The notes under the pieces were generated by a model. That model searched no databases, was not told where the DNA came from, and saw only the letters and a program-made list of their open reading frames with translations. From assembly GCA_963720765.1 (NCBI GenBank), contig CAVRGS010000013.1, positions 682,001 through 746,000 of the forward strand: a stretch of 64,000 nucleotides of DNA. Direction: 5' to 3'. This document shows, piece by piece, positions 1 through 7,395 of this stretch. The DNA comes from DASUAS01 sp963720765. Lineage in GTDB: Bacteria; Actinomycetota; Acidimicrobiia; IMCC26256; DASPTH01. A program made the translations under genes and the position numbers. How positions within the stretch are numbered: position 1 is the stretch's first letter; each line of letters begins with the position of its first letter.

Positions 1-2
1 CC

Positions 3-50
3 GAACGCACCCGCAATCGCGTCGACCGCCGCGAAGAACGCCGCCGCTGA
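3..50 (+). CDS. Possible C-terminal end of a gene entering from the left
   Basis: Fifteen codons in one frame, rich in Arg and Glu (ending REERRR), are followed by TGA at 48-50. A hairpin lies just downstream, as expected for a gene end. The rest of the gene is outside the window, so no function can be given. The other frames are also open over so short a stretch, so this is only a plausible call. Confidence 0.3.
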   Translation, partial: ERTRNRVDRREERRR

Positions 51-75
51 CCCTGTCGGTCCCGTTGCCTGGTTG

Positions 76-114
76 GGCGCCCCTCCCGCGTCACCGTGAC
101 GACGTCGGGGCGCC
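76..114. terminator. Terminator-like hairpin between convergent genes
   Basis: GGCGCCCC at 76-83 pairs with GGGGCGCC at 107-114, and a smaller CGTCAC/GTGACG pair lies inside at 89-101. It lies between the gene end at 50 (+) and the stop of the small minus-strand gene at 129, a position suited to a bidirectional terminator. There is no T-tract, which is common in GC-rich genomes. Confidence 0.4.
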
Positions 115-128
115 GAGACGCGGGTGGG

Positions 129-299
129 TCAGGTCTCGGTGATGGACTCGACGATCATGTCGACCTCGCGCTCGCGGTGGTCGTCGTGGACGAGCAGGTC
201 CTCGCCGTCGATCGTGTACTGCACGCCCTGGCGATCGAGCTCGTGCTCGATCGCCGCGAGCTCCTGCACGCTCCAACCACCCGCGAAGTACTTGACCAT
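129..299 (-). CDS. Small acidic protein, 56 aa, unknown function
   Basis: ATG at 299 opens a 56-residue frame that starts MVKYFAGGWS and ends in TGA at 129. The composition is that of a real small cytosolic protein: one Trp, balanced hydrophobics, and an acidic C-terminal half with an EDLLVHDDH stretch. There is no signal peptide or membrane segment. It is transcribed divergently from the nucleosidase gene that starts at 362. I do not recognise the family. Support comes from protein-like composition and from its fit between a terminator-like hairpin and a divergent promoter region. Confidence 0.55.
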   Translation of the reverse strand: MVKYFAGGWSVQELAAIEHELDRQGVQYTIDGEDLLVHDDHREREVDMIVESITET

Positions 300-349
300 C
301 GCATCCAGTCAACCACGGTCGGCCGCTGGCGTGACCCATGCCGATGCGA

Positions 350-355
350 CAGCAT
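350..355 (+). promoter_or_regulatory. -10 hexamer CAGCAT, leaderless start of nucleosidase gene
   Basis: CAGCAT ends 6 bases before the ATG at 362. Transcription would begin at or next to the start codon. This favours 362 over the earlier in-frame ATG at 338. Confidence 0.35.
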
Positions 356-361
356 GCCGCC

Positions 362-1069
362 ATGCCCGGACGACCGATCGCCTTCGTGTGCGCGATGCCG
401 ATGGAGCTCGCGCCGCTGACGCGCGACCTCGGCCTGGTCGAGACCGAGATCGACGGTGAGCTCTTCCACACCGGCCGGGTGGGGGAGCGCGACGTCGTCG
501 GCATCGTGACCGGCATGGGCACCCGCCTCGCCGGCGACGGGGTGGAGCGGCTGCTCGACGCCTTCGACGTCGACCACGTGCTCGTGGTCGGCATCGCCGG
601 CGCCGGTGTGGGCGACGCCCCCATCGGCACCCTCGTGCTGCCCGAGGTCGTCGTGCACGGGCCGAGTGGACGCGAGCACCGGCCCACCCGCCTCGGCGAC
701 GCCGACCACGCCGGGCACATGTGGACCAACGACGAGCTGATCACGGAGCTGGAGGATCTCGCGGCGTTGCACGAACGCGGGGTGGTGGCGCTCGACATGG
801 AGACGGCCGCGATCGCGCACGCGTGCGAGCAGCGCGGCGTGCCGTGGTCGGTGTTCCGCGCGATCTCGGATCGTTCTACCGACGGCCTCATCGACGCCGA
901 GGTGTTCGCGATGAGCAACCTCGACAACACGCCCAACGTCGAGGCCATCACCGCCTACTTCGAGCAGCACCCCGAAGCCGCAGCCAGGCTGGAGCAGATG
1001 GGCGCGGATGCGGTGCTCGCAGCCGACACGGCGGCGGCAGCGGCCATCGCCGCGCTCGGGCACCTCTGA
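362..1069 (+). CDS. MTA/SAH nucleosidase-like protein (PNP/UDP phosphorylase family)
   Basis: A 235-aa cytosolic enzyme, close to the usual length for the nucleosidase/phosphorylase superfamily. The N-terminal strand IAFVCAMPMEL is the typical opening of 5'-methylthioadenosine/S-adenosylhomocysteine nucleosidases, which cleave the N-glycosidic bond to release adenine. The DMETAA motif (Glu near residue 137) and the Asp of AISD (near 160) match the substrate-binding Glu and catalytic Asp of the family. The last 30 residues are Ala-rich and helical. A futalosine hydrolase or another nucleosidase remains possible, because exact specificity cannot be read from sequence. The start at 362 is preferred over 338 because a -10-like CAGCAT ends 6 bases upstream. 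Confidence 0.78.
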   Translation: MPGRPIAFVCAMPMELAPLTRDLGLVETEIDGELFHTGRVGERDVVGIVTGMGTRLAGDGVERLLDAFDVDHVLVVGIAGAGVGDAPIGTLVLPEVVVHGPSGREHRPTRLGDADHAGHMWTNDELITELEDLAALHERGVVALDMETAAIAHACEQRGVPWSVFRAISDRSTDGLIDAEVFAMSNLDNTPNVEAITAYFEQHPEAAARLEQMGADAVLAADTAAAAAIAALGHL

Positions 1070-1147
1070 GCGCCGACGGCGCGATTGCCGCGTCGCGGGC
1101 CGGACCGTCGTCCATGCTGTCCTCCGCACTCGCCGAGAGGGGACACT

Positions 1148-1324
1148 GTGATCAAGGGTCTGCTGTTCGCCATCGTCATCTTCCTCGTGGGGACGTTCCC
1201 TGCGACCTGGCTGCTGATGCTCTTCCTCGGTAACGTCCACGCGAACGTGTCGTACTGGGGCGCGCTGCCTCTGGGCGCGCTGGTCTCGGTCGCTCTCGGG
1301 GCGCTCACCGCGAACTACGAGTGA
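1148..1324 (+). CDS. Small two-helix membrane protein, 58 aa
   Basis: A GTG start at 1148 is preceded by a strong Shine-Dalgarno stretch (GAGAGGGG at about 1136). The 58-residue product has two hydrophobic segments (about 3-28 and 38-54) joined by a short polar loop (GNVHANVSYW), so it is a predicted two-pass inner-membrane protein. The family is not recognised. It lies between the nucleosidase gene and the decayed DUF2252 gene, all on the same strand. Confidence 0.65.
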   Translation: MIKGLLFAIVIFLVGTFPATWLLMLFLGNVHANVSYWGALPLGALVSVALGALTANYE

Positions 1325-1355
1325 CCGGACCGGCGCCACGAGATGGGGACTCGTC

Positions 1356-2039
1356 GTGCCGGAGATGAAGACGGTCGAGGAACGCCGCGCGGAGGGTCGG
1401 GCCCGACGCGCTGATGTTCCGCGCTCATCGCACGCAGGCTGGCAGCCGCCGGCCGGCCGTCCCGACCCGGTCGCGCTCCTCCACGACCGACACCGAACGC
1501 GCGTGCGCGAGCTCGTTCCGATCCGCGTGGGCCGGATGTCGATGTCGCCGTTGACGTTCCTCCGGGGTGCGGCGGAGGTCATGGCGCACGATCTCGCCTC
1601 CACGCCGACCACCGGGTTCCGGGTCCAGGCGTACGTCGCAGTCGCGGGTCGAGGCTGCCCCAGATCAAGGAAGCGGAGGTGTCCGTCTCGCCCCGCACGC
1701 GGGGCGTCGGAGTGCGAACACGAGAGATGGGCCGTCGATGCGTACGGGAAGCACGACGACGTGCGCCAGCCGCGTGGCATGAAGGGCTCGGTGTCGATCG
1801 ACCGGCCTCGACCGGACGAGCTCGCCCGCTACGCGATGCTGTGCGGTGTGACGTTGGCACGGGCTCACGCACGGTCGGGCGATCCCGCCGCCATCGCCGG
1901 CTACCTCGGCGCCGGTGATCAGCTCGATCTCGCCACCGTGTCGTTCGCCCGGTGCCACGCCGACCAGACCATGGCCGATCACGCCACGCTCGAGCAGGCA
2001 GTCGCTGGCGGGCGCATCGAAGCGGTGCGTGCCAGGTGA
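1356..2039 (+). pseudogene. Decayed DUF2252 family gene
   Basis: One frame is open from GTG 1356 to TGA 2037, but the protein is not intact. The first about 90 residues look like the N-terminus of DUF2252 proteins (GWQPP, PDPVALL, ELVPIRVGRM, FLRGAAEVMA) and the last about 90 like their C-terminus (RQPRGMKGS, LARAHARSGD, IAGYL). The central catalytic-like region of a normal about 430-residue member is missing. Family-like fragments from the middle occur in two other frames: QIKEAEVSV from 1661 and LAPHAG around 1690, before the first frame resumes at SECEHE near 1708. This implies a large deletion plus at least two frameshifts. The stop overlaps the start of the next gene. DUF2252 function is not established. 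Confidence 0.75.
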
Positions 2040-3232
2040 CGGAGGTGCACCCCCCGTCCGGGGAGGAGACCGACGACGCGATCACCCGGTCGCGCATGGA
2101 CCGGCTGAAGCTGGAGCAGGCGCGCGCCGTCGGTCGGATCCAGCGCGCGCGCGAGCAACTCGAGCAGAAGCGTCCGAACTCCAAGCTCATCGACACCGCG
2201 CTGGGTGCGTTCGAACGCGACGTCGCGGCCGGGGGAGGAGTGCTCGCGGGCGCGGTCGCGTTCCGGGTGTTCCTGTTCATGATCCCGTACGTGTTCCTGC
2301 TCGTCGTGATCTTCGGCCTGGGAGCCAGCGCCGCGAGCGAGGATCCGGGCAGCCTGGCGCGCGATGCGGGGATCGGCGGTTTGGCGGCGAAGGCCTTCGC
2401 GGGGATTGGCGACCTCTCCACCGGGCAGCGGGTCTTCTCGTTCTTCGTCGCGGGGTTCGCGCTGCTCCTCGCCACCCGATCGTTGCTGAAGGTCTTGCGG
2501 ATCGTGCATGCGCTCGTGTGGCACACGACTCCGGGCAAGCCGAAGAGTGCGACCCGCGCCGCGGGTGCACTGGTGCTGCTCGTGACGGTTGCGCTCGCGA
2601 TCTCGGCCCTGATCGGAACGGTGCGCCACGTGTCGTTCCTCGCGGGTCTCGTGGCGACGTTGCTCTTCATCGCGATCCCCGTGGTGGCGTGGATCTTCGT
2701 CAGCTGGCACATGCCGCGGGCGCCCGACATGCCCTGGACCGCGCTCTTGCCGGGCGCGGTGGTGTTCGGGTTCGGCCTCGAGGTGCTCCACCTGATCACC
2801 GTGTACTGGATCGCCACCCAGGTGGAGCACAAGACCGACACCTACGGCGCCATCGGGTTCGCGCTGGCCCTGTTGCTGTGGGCGTACCTGCTCGGGCGAC
2901 TGATCACGTCGGCCGCGGTCGTCAACGAGACGCTCTGGGCTCGCGACCTGGAACGTCGCAAGGCACGCGCCGCGGCACGGGCGCGGCGCGCGCCGCGGGG
3001 TTCAGCTGTGCTCGGGCAGGAGGCGACGGGGCACGGCGCGGGAGACCCGGGCCGACTGGGCGGCGAGCACCGGCGCCGCGAGGGCGAGGATCAGCACGTA
3101 GCCGGCCACGAACGGCACGACCCGGGCGTCCAGCCCGGCTTCGGCGCCGAGCGCCGCGATGATCAGGGAGAACTCGCCCCGGGCCAGGATCGTGGTGGCG
3201 AGGTTGGTGGCGGGCACCCGCCCCAGGGCTGA
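2036..3232 (+). CDS. YihY/BrkB-family inner-membrane protein
   Basis: GTG at 2036 overlaps the preceding stop (GTGA). After a charged helical N-terminus (about 1-55), the protein has about six hydrophobic segments and family-type stretches (GGGVLAGAVAFRVFLFMIPY near 70, and TYGAIGFALALLLWAYLLG near 275). YihY/BrkB proteins are polytopic membrane proteins whose function is still poorly defined; the old name 'ribonuclease BN' is a misassignment. The recognisable protein ends near base 3000 (Arg/Ala-rich tail), but no stop appears until 3230. As drawn, 76 further residues overlap the 3' end of the opposing antiporter gene. Either the tail is real or a stop was lost or missequenced. Confidence 0.8.
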   Translation: MTEVHPPSGEETDDAITRSRMDRLKLEQARAVGRIQRAREQLEQKRPNSKLIDTALGAFERDVAAGGGVLAGAVAFRVFLFMIPYVFLLVVIFGLGASAASEDPGSLARDAGIGGLAAKAFAGIGDLSTGQRVFSFFVAGFALLLATRSLLKVLRIVHALVWHTTPGKPKSATRAAGALVLLVTVALAISALIGTVRHVSFLAGLVATLLFIAIPVVAWIFVSWHMPRAPDMPWTALLPGAVVFGFGLEVLHLITVYWIATQVEHKTDTYGAIGFALALLLWAYLLGRLITSAAVVNETLWARDLERRKARAAARARRAPRGSAVLGQEATGHGAGDPGRLGGEHRRREGEDQHVAGHERHDPGVQPGFGAERRDDQGELAPGQDRGGEVGGGHPPQG

Positions 3233-4183
3233 GCGACGCGACACGACGATCGCAGCGGCGAAGTTCATCACCACCGTCATCGCGATCGCGATCGCGATCG
3301 GTCCCGCCACCGACGCCACGTCGCCCGGATCCACGGTGAGCCCGAACGTGAAGAAGAAGAGTGCGGCGAAGGTGTCGCGCAACGGGAGCACGAGCTTGCG
3401 CACGCGTGGCGCGACGGACGTCTCGGCGATCACCAGTCCGGCCATGAACGCGCCGATCGCGTCGGACACATGAACCTCTTCGGCGATCCCTGCCACCAGC
3501 ACGGCGACGCCGACGAAGCACACGGTGAGGAGCTCGTCCTGCTCCGCGCCGATGACACGGCCCACGAGCGAGGCGCCGTAGCGTGCGATCAGGGCGACGA
3601 TCACGAGGAACCCGAGTGCCTTGGCGAACGAGAGGATGGCACCGCCCGCCGTCGCCGACTCGTCGAGCACCGGTTGGAGCGCGGCGAGGTACACCGCGAG
3701 GAACAGGTCTTCGACGACCACGATGCCGAGGATCAACCGCGTCTCGCGGTTCGTGAGGCGCCGCATTTCGACGAGGATCTTGGTGACGATCGCCGACGAG
3801 GAGATGCCGACCGCGCCCGCCAGCACCAGCGCCTCGCGGGTGCCCCAGCCGACGGCGAAGCCGAATGCGAGGCCAGCGCCGATGTTGAGCCCGAGGTAGA
3901 TCGCGCCCGCCGACGCGAGGCCACGTCCACCCGCGGTGAGCTCACCGATCGAGAACTCGAGGCCCAGGTAGAACAGCAGCAGGATCAGACCGAGGGTGGC
4001 GAGGAGCGCGAAGTCTCCTGGATCGTCGACCAGTTGGATGCCCGGGGTGTTGGGCCCGAACAGCAACCCCGCGATCATGAACAGCGGGATCGTCGGCAGT
4101 CCGATGTGGCGACCGAGACGCGCGAGCACTCCCGCCGCGAGCAGCGACGCCCCGAGCGCGACGAGCGTGTCGCGTGCGCTCAC
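3002..4183 (-). CDS. Cation:proton antiporter (Kef/CPA2 type)
   Basis: A 393-aa protein that is almost entirely transmembrane (about 11-12 segments), of the Na+/H+ exchanger domain family (CPA2). Typical stretches are GLPTIPLFMIAGLLFGP near residue 30, FYLGLEFS near 75, GAVGISSSAIVTK near 125 and AFMAGLVIAET near 240. It would exchange K+ or Na+ for protons across the cytoplasmic membrane. It lacks the C-terminal TrkA-N (RCK) nucleotide-binding domain of full KefB/KefC, so it is either an ungated transporter or relies on a separate regulator. It starts at GTG 4183. Its 3' end is overlapped by the opposing YihY-type frame. Confidence 0.92.
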   Translation of the reverse strand: MSARDTLVALGASLLAAGVLARLGRHIGLPTIPLFMIAGLLFGPNTPGIQLVDDPGDFALLATLGLILLLFYLGLEFSIGELTAGGRGLASAGAIYLGLNIGAGLAFGFAVGWGTREALVLAGAVGISSSAIVTKILVEMRRLTNRETRLILGIVVVEDLFLAVYLAALQPVLDESATAGGAILSFAKALGFLVIVALIARYGASLVGRVIGAEQDELLTVCFVGVAVLVAGIAEEVHVSDAIGAFMAGLVIAETSVAPRVRKLVLPLRDTFAALFFFTFGLTVDPGDVASVAGPIAIAIAMTVVMNFAAAIVVSRRSALGRVPATNLATTILARGEFSLIIAALGAEAGLDARVVPFVAGYVLILALAAPVLAAQSARVSRAVPRRLLPEHS

Positions 4184-4209
4184 GGAGACACCCTCTCAGC
4201 CGGTTCGCG

Positions 4210-4641
4210 TCAGTTCTCGAAGGCGGGAACGAACGTGCCGGATTCCAGGCGCTGGATGACCGACTGCGGGACCACCACTCGCCAGCCGTCGTCGGCCAGC
4301 TTCGAGCGCGAGACCCGGAGGCTGCCGCCGTCGATTCCCCCGGACGAGAACGAGAAGACCCAGTCGTCACCCTGGTCGAGCACGTCGAGGGTGGTGGCCG
4401 AGGTGTTGGGAGAGACGGTCGCGAGGATGAGCCGGGCGTCGTCGTGCGCGGGGCGCACGCTCACGTTCACGTCGAGCCCGCTCGGATTCTCGATGGTCAC
4501 CTTCGAGACGACCTCGGGGTCGCGCAGCGCGTACGCCATCGCCGCGCACAGGAGTACGCCGACGATCGCCAGCACGATGACGGTCACGGGTGGGAAGGTC
4601 CGGCGTGGCGACTGCGGCCGCGCCATGGTGGCTTGCGTCAT
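4210..4641 (-). CDS. Single-pass membrane protein with extracytoplasmic domain, unknown function
   Basis: A 143-aa protein. ATG 4641 is preceded by a Shine-Dalgarno-like AAAGGGC. A short basic N-terminus (QSPRRT) is followed by one hydrophobic helix (about 18-42), then a soluble domain with beta-strand character (VTIENPSGLDVNVSV, WVFSFSSGG) that should lie outside the membrane. Three further ATG or GTG codons lie nearby, but only 4641 has a good ribosome site. It lies 26 bases downstream of the antiporter start on the same strand and might share a transcript with it. I do not recognise the domain. Confidence 0.72.
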   Translation of the reverse strand: MTQATMARPQSPRRTFPPVTVIVLAIVGVLLCAAMAYALRDPEVVSKVTIENPSGLDVNVSVRPAHDDARLILATVSPNTSATTLDVLDQGDDWVFSFSSGGIDGGSLRVSRSKLADDGWRVVVPQSVIQRLESGTFVPAFEN

Positions 4642-4682
4642 GGTTGCCCTTTCCGGCGGAGCGCGCCGGAACCGGACGCGCG

Positions 4683-5042
4683 TCAGCAGTGGACGATGGC
4701 GGGCACCAGTGGCGGCGCACGGGTGCGTGGGATCGCGCGCGGGCGTCGATGGAGCGCGTGGGCGGCGCGCTCGCGCGCGAACCAGAATCCGCCGCTCATC
4801 GTGAGGATGAGCCCGATGCCGAGCGCGGCGGCGACGTCGCGACGCACGTCGTGATCGCGCCCGAGATGGTCGCGGGCACGGGAGGCGGCGCCGGGCGTCG
4901 CCACGTCCGCGAGGTCGGCGCGGGCGAGCGCGGTGGTGCCGGGGGAGTCGTGCCACGGCACGGCCCCGGTGCCGATCGCGGCGCCCGTGGCACCCGCGAG
5001 GCCGCCGGCGAGAACGACGAAGAGGAGGGCCCGGCGGCGCAT
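4683..5042 (-). CDS. Small membrane or exported protein, 119 aa
   Basis: ATG 5042 has a GGAG ribosome site about 5 bases upstream. The N-terminus MRRRALLFVVLAGGLAGATGAA is a signal-anchor or signal peptide. A second hydrophobic stretch (GIGLILTMSGGFWFA) lies near residue 75, followed by a basic tail. No family is recognised. It lies between the HU gene and the 143-aa membrane protein, all on the minus strand, and downstream of a strong hairpin that should end most transcription coming from HU. Confidence 0.6.
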   Translation of the reverse strand: MRRRALLFVVLAGGLAGATGAAIGTGAVPWHDSPGTTALARADLADVATPGAASRARDHLGRDHDVRRDVAAALGIGLILTMSGGFWFARERAAHALHRRPRAIPRTRAPPLVPAIVHC

Positions 5043-5060
5043 CGCTCCAGTCTTACCGAT

Positions 5061-5094
5061 GAGGTGGGGGACGAACCGTGCCGTCCCCCACCTC
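5061..5094 (-). terminator. Strong hairpin terminator downstream of the HU gene
   Basis: A perfect 13-bp stem: GAGGTGGGGGACG at 5061-5073 pairs with CGTCCCCCACCTC at 5082-5094 around an 8-base loop. It lies about 40 bases past the HU stop codon in the direction of HU transcription. The next minus-strand gene starts at 5042, so it separates the two transcription units. Confidence 0.65.
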
Positions 5095-5100
5095 ACCAGA

Positions 5101-5130
5101 TGTCGTGCTGTGTCGTGCTGTGTCCTGCTG
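5101..5130. repeat. Three tandem copies of a 10-bp repeat after the HU stop
   Basis: TGTCGTGCTG occurs at 5101-5110 and 5111-5120, and as TGTCCTGCTG at 5121-5130. It sits between the HU stop codon (5136) and the terminator hairpin at 5061-5094, so it would be in the 3' UTR of the HU mRNA. No function is known. Confidence 0.7.
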
Positions 5131-5135
5131 GATCG

Positions 5136-5615
5136 CTAGCGGCGCGTGGTCTTCTTCGCGGTGGTCTTCTTGGCGGGAGCCTTGCGAGCGACGGTCTTCT
5201 TCGCGACGGTCTTCTTGGCGGGAGTCTTCTTCGCGACGGCCTTCCTGGCGGGAGCCGCCTTCTTCGCCGGTGCCTTCTTCGCGACGGCCTTCTTGGCGGG
5301 AGCCGCCTTCTTCGCCGGTGCCTTCTTGGCCGGACGCTTGCCTGCGAGCACCGCGTCCTTGAACGCCTTCAACGGGGTGACGCGCACGCGACGCGACGCC
5401 TTGATGCGGATCGCCTCACCGGTCTGCGGGTTGCGGCCCATGCGGGCGGCGCGCTCGACGCGGGCGAACTTGGCGAACCCGCTGATCGCGACGACCTCAC
5501 CCGACGCGACCGTGTCGGTGACGAGGTCGACGAAGGCCTGCAGCCCGGTGTCGGCGCTGCGCTTGTCGATCTCGAGTCGCTCGGCGAGTTCGGCGACGAG
5601 TTCTCTGCGGTTCAT
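5136..5615 (-). CDS. hup: HU-family nucleoid protein with Lys/Ala-rich tail
   Basis: A 159-aa histone-like DNA-binding protein. Residues 1-90 form the HU core (MNRRELVAELAERL opening and GRNPQTGE in the DNA-binding arm). Residues 91-159 are a tail of repeated PAKK/AVAKK units, as in mycobacterial HupB and Streptomyces HupS, which adds non-specific DNA binding and compaction. It acts on the nucleoid. The start at 5615 has a GGAGCA ribosome site. The tail is encoded by imperfect DNA repeats, which are prone to length change between strains. It is monocistronic by context: it is followed by a 10-bp repeat array and a strong hairpin, and the divergent aquaporin gene starts 195 bases away. Confidence 0.94.
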   Translation of the reverse strand: MNRRELVAELAERLEIDKRSADTGLQAFVDLVTDTVASGEVVAISGFAKFARVERAARMGRNPQTGEAIRIKASRRVRVTPLKAFKDAVLAGKRPAKKAPAKKAAPAKKAVAKKAPAKKAAPARKAVAKKTPAKKTVAKKTVARKAPAKKTTAKKTTRR

Positions 5616-5810
5616 TCCGTGCTCCTGGTGATCGTGGGGGGTAGCGAAGGGGCGTGCATGATGCCACCGAAACGGCGCCGAAGCTGGCATCGGCCGCAGA
5701 AAATGTGCCTTGCCGGGACCATCCGTGCACCTCTCGACGAAGCATGACACGATCTCCGGCGGCCCGGCCTCGGCCGGACGCAGCACTCTGGCGCGACCCG
5801 TGGAGGGGAC

Positions 5811-6533
5811 ATGAGCAGGACAGCACGGATCTTGGTGGCGGAGATGATCGGGACGATGATCCTGATCCTCGGCGGACCGGGCACGGTGATCTTCGGACAG
5901 TTCCTCGGGTTCGACATCGGTGTGCTCGGCGTGTCGCTCGCGTTCGGTCTGAGCCTGCTGTGCGCGGCGTACCTCTTCGGTCACATCTCGGGCTGTCACA
6001 TCAACCCGGCCGTCACCATCGGCATGTGGGCGCTGAAGCGGACCGAGGGAAGGGAAGTGCCTGCGTACATCGTCGGCCAGATCCTCGGCGCCGCCATCGG
6101 CGCGTTCATCATCTGGGCGATCCTCGAGACCGGTGACAACACGATCCCGAAGAAGGCCACGCGCGAGCTGCTCTTCGGCGGCGCGTCCAACGGGTTCGCC
6201 AACCACTCGCCCTCGGGGTTCGCGTTCTGGGCCGTGGTGATCACCGAAGTCGTGTTCACCGCCCTCTTCATCCTGGTGATCGCCGGCACGACGCGCGCGT
6301 CGGCGATCGTCGGCTTCGCCGGCATCCCGATCGGCCTGATGCTCGCGCTCATCCACATGATCACGATCCCCATCGACAACACGTCGGTGAACCCGGCCCG
6401 CAGCTTCTCCACGGTGCTGTTCGGCCCGAGTTGGGGTTGGGAGCAGCTCTGGGTCTTCATCGTGTTCCCGATCATCGGTGGAGTGATCGGCGCCATGATC
6501 TGGCGCTTCGTGACCACGGTCGAAGAGGGCTGA
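5811..6533 (+). CDS. aqpZ: Aquaporin (MIP family, AqpZ-like)
   Basis: A 240-aa inner-membrane channel with six predicted helices. Both half-helix NPA motifs are intact: HINPAVT at 65-67 and VNPARSF at 194-196. His182 and Arg197 match the selectivity-filter His/Arg that define water-specific AqpZ rather than glycerol facilitators, which carry Gly and a conserved Asp. The start ATG 5811 follows a GGAGGGGAC ribosome site. A strong hairpin lies just downstream at 6566-6608. The neighbours are HU (divergent) and a two-component system, with no obvious functional link. Confidence 0.93.
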   Translation: MSRTARILVAEMIGTMILILGGPGTVIFGQFLGFDIGVLGVSLAFGLSLLCAAYLFGHISGCHINPAVTIGMWALKRTEGREVPAYIVGQILGAAIGAFIIWAILETGDNTIPKKATRELLFGGASNGFANHSPSGFAFWAVVITEVVFTALFILVIAGTTRASAIVGFAGIPIGLMLALIHMITIPIDNTSVNPARSFSTVLFGPSWGWEQLWVFIVFPIIGGVIGAMIWRFVTTVEEG

Positions 6534-6565
6534 TCGCCTCCCCGTTCAGCGATTCCCGCTCAACC

Positions 6566-6608
6566 GTCGCCCGCAACACCCGACCGATGCAGGTCGGGCG
6601 CGGGCGAC
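6566..6608 (+). terminator. Long two-part hairpin after aquaporin gene
   Basis: GTCGCCCGC (6566-6574) pairs with GCGGGCGAC (6600-6608), and inside it CCCGACC (6579-6585) pairs with GGTCGGG (6592-6598). It begins 33 bases after the aqpZ stop and is most simply its terminator. Confidence 0.6.
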
Positions 6609-6625
6609 GGGCGACGCGGTGCCGG

Positions 6626-6639
6626 GTCACCGCGGTGAC
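6626..6639. promoter_or_regulatory. Perfect 14-bp palindrome upstream of response regulator
   Basis: GTCACCGCGGTGAC is a perfect palindrome 75 bases before the response-regulator start. It could be a dimer operator or part of the terminator region. A TCACAGC heptamer (6675-6681), like half of an OmpR/PhoP-family site, follows nearer the gene. Function is inferred only. Confidence 0.3.
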
Positions 6640-6714
6640 GGGTCGCCGCGGTGGCCGCCTGCTCCCCAGGTAGGTCACAGCCAGTTCTCAAGTCGACCTG
6701 CGACGCTGGCCGGC

Positions 6715-7395
6715 ATGGCGGGTGAACGGCTCCTGCTCGTCGACGACGAGGACAACCTGCGGTCCATGCTCGAGGCCGCGCTGCGCTACGAGGGCTTCGA
6801 CGTGCACGCTGCGGCGTGCGGACGCGATGCCCTCGACGTGGTGGAGGACCAGTCGCCCGACTTGATCGTGCTCGACGTGATGATGCCCGACCTCGACGGC
6901 TTCGAGGTGTGTCGACGCATGCGCAACGACGGCGTGAAGACGCCGGTGCTGTTCCTCACCGCGCGCGACGCCACCGACGACAAGGTCCGCGGTCTCACCC
7001 TCGGCGGCGACGACTACTTGGTGAAGCCGTTCAGCCTCGACGAATTGGTGGCGCGCATCAGCGCGGTGCTGCGGCGGTCGGGACTCGTGCGCGCGGGAGC
7101 GGTGTTGCGCTGCGCCGACCTCGAGCTGGACGACGACGCGCACGTCGTGCGGCGCGCCGGCGCCGAGGTGCCGCTCTCGCCGACCGAGTACAACCTGCTG
7201 CGCTTCCTCCTCGCCAACCAGGGTCGAGTGCTGTCGAAGCCGCAGATCCTCGACCACGTGTGGCAGTACGACTTCGGCGGCGACGGCGGGGTCGTCGAGA
7301 CCTACATCGGCTACCTGCGCAAGAAGGTCGACAACGTCGACCCTCGGCTCATCCACACCGTACGCGGCTTCGGGTACGCGCTCCGGGAGCGCTAG
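6715..7395 (+). CDS. OmpR/PhoP-family response regulator
   Basis: A 226-aa cytosolic regulator. The receiver domain (about 1-120) has the acidic pair in LLLVDDED, the phosphoacceptor Asp54 in VLDVMMPD, a conserved Thr in LTARD and Lys104 in YLVKPF. The C-terminal winged-helix domain (about 130-226) shows LSPTEYNLLRFL and the family ending TVRGFGYALR. It activates or represses target promoters when phosphorylated. The cognate kinase gene follows directly (stop TAG at 7393, kinase start at 7396), so the two form one operon. The start at 6715 is chosen because homology begins there; the frame extends upstream without similarity. Confidence 0.94.
   Translation: MAGERLLLVDDEDNLRSMLEAALRYEGFDVHAAACGRDALDVVEDQSPDLIVLDVMMPDLDGFEVCRRMRNDGVKTPVLFLTARDATDDKVRGLTLGGDDYLVKPFSLDELVARISAVLRRSGLVRAGAVLRCADLELDDDAHVVRRAGAEVPLSPTEYNLLRFLLANQGRVLSKPQILDHVWQYDFGGDGGVVETYIGYLRKKVDNVDPRLIHTVRGFGYALRER

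Noticed and set aside
155..1780. Very long open frames antisense to, or overlapping, the nucleosidase, his, trp and fab genes
   Set aside because: At about 70% GC the opposite strand stays open by codon bias. These frames are rich in Arg, Ser and Pro, lack motifs and lie over genes with clear homology.
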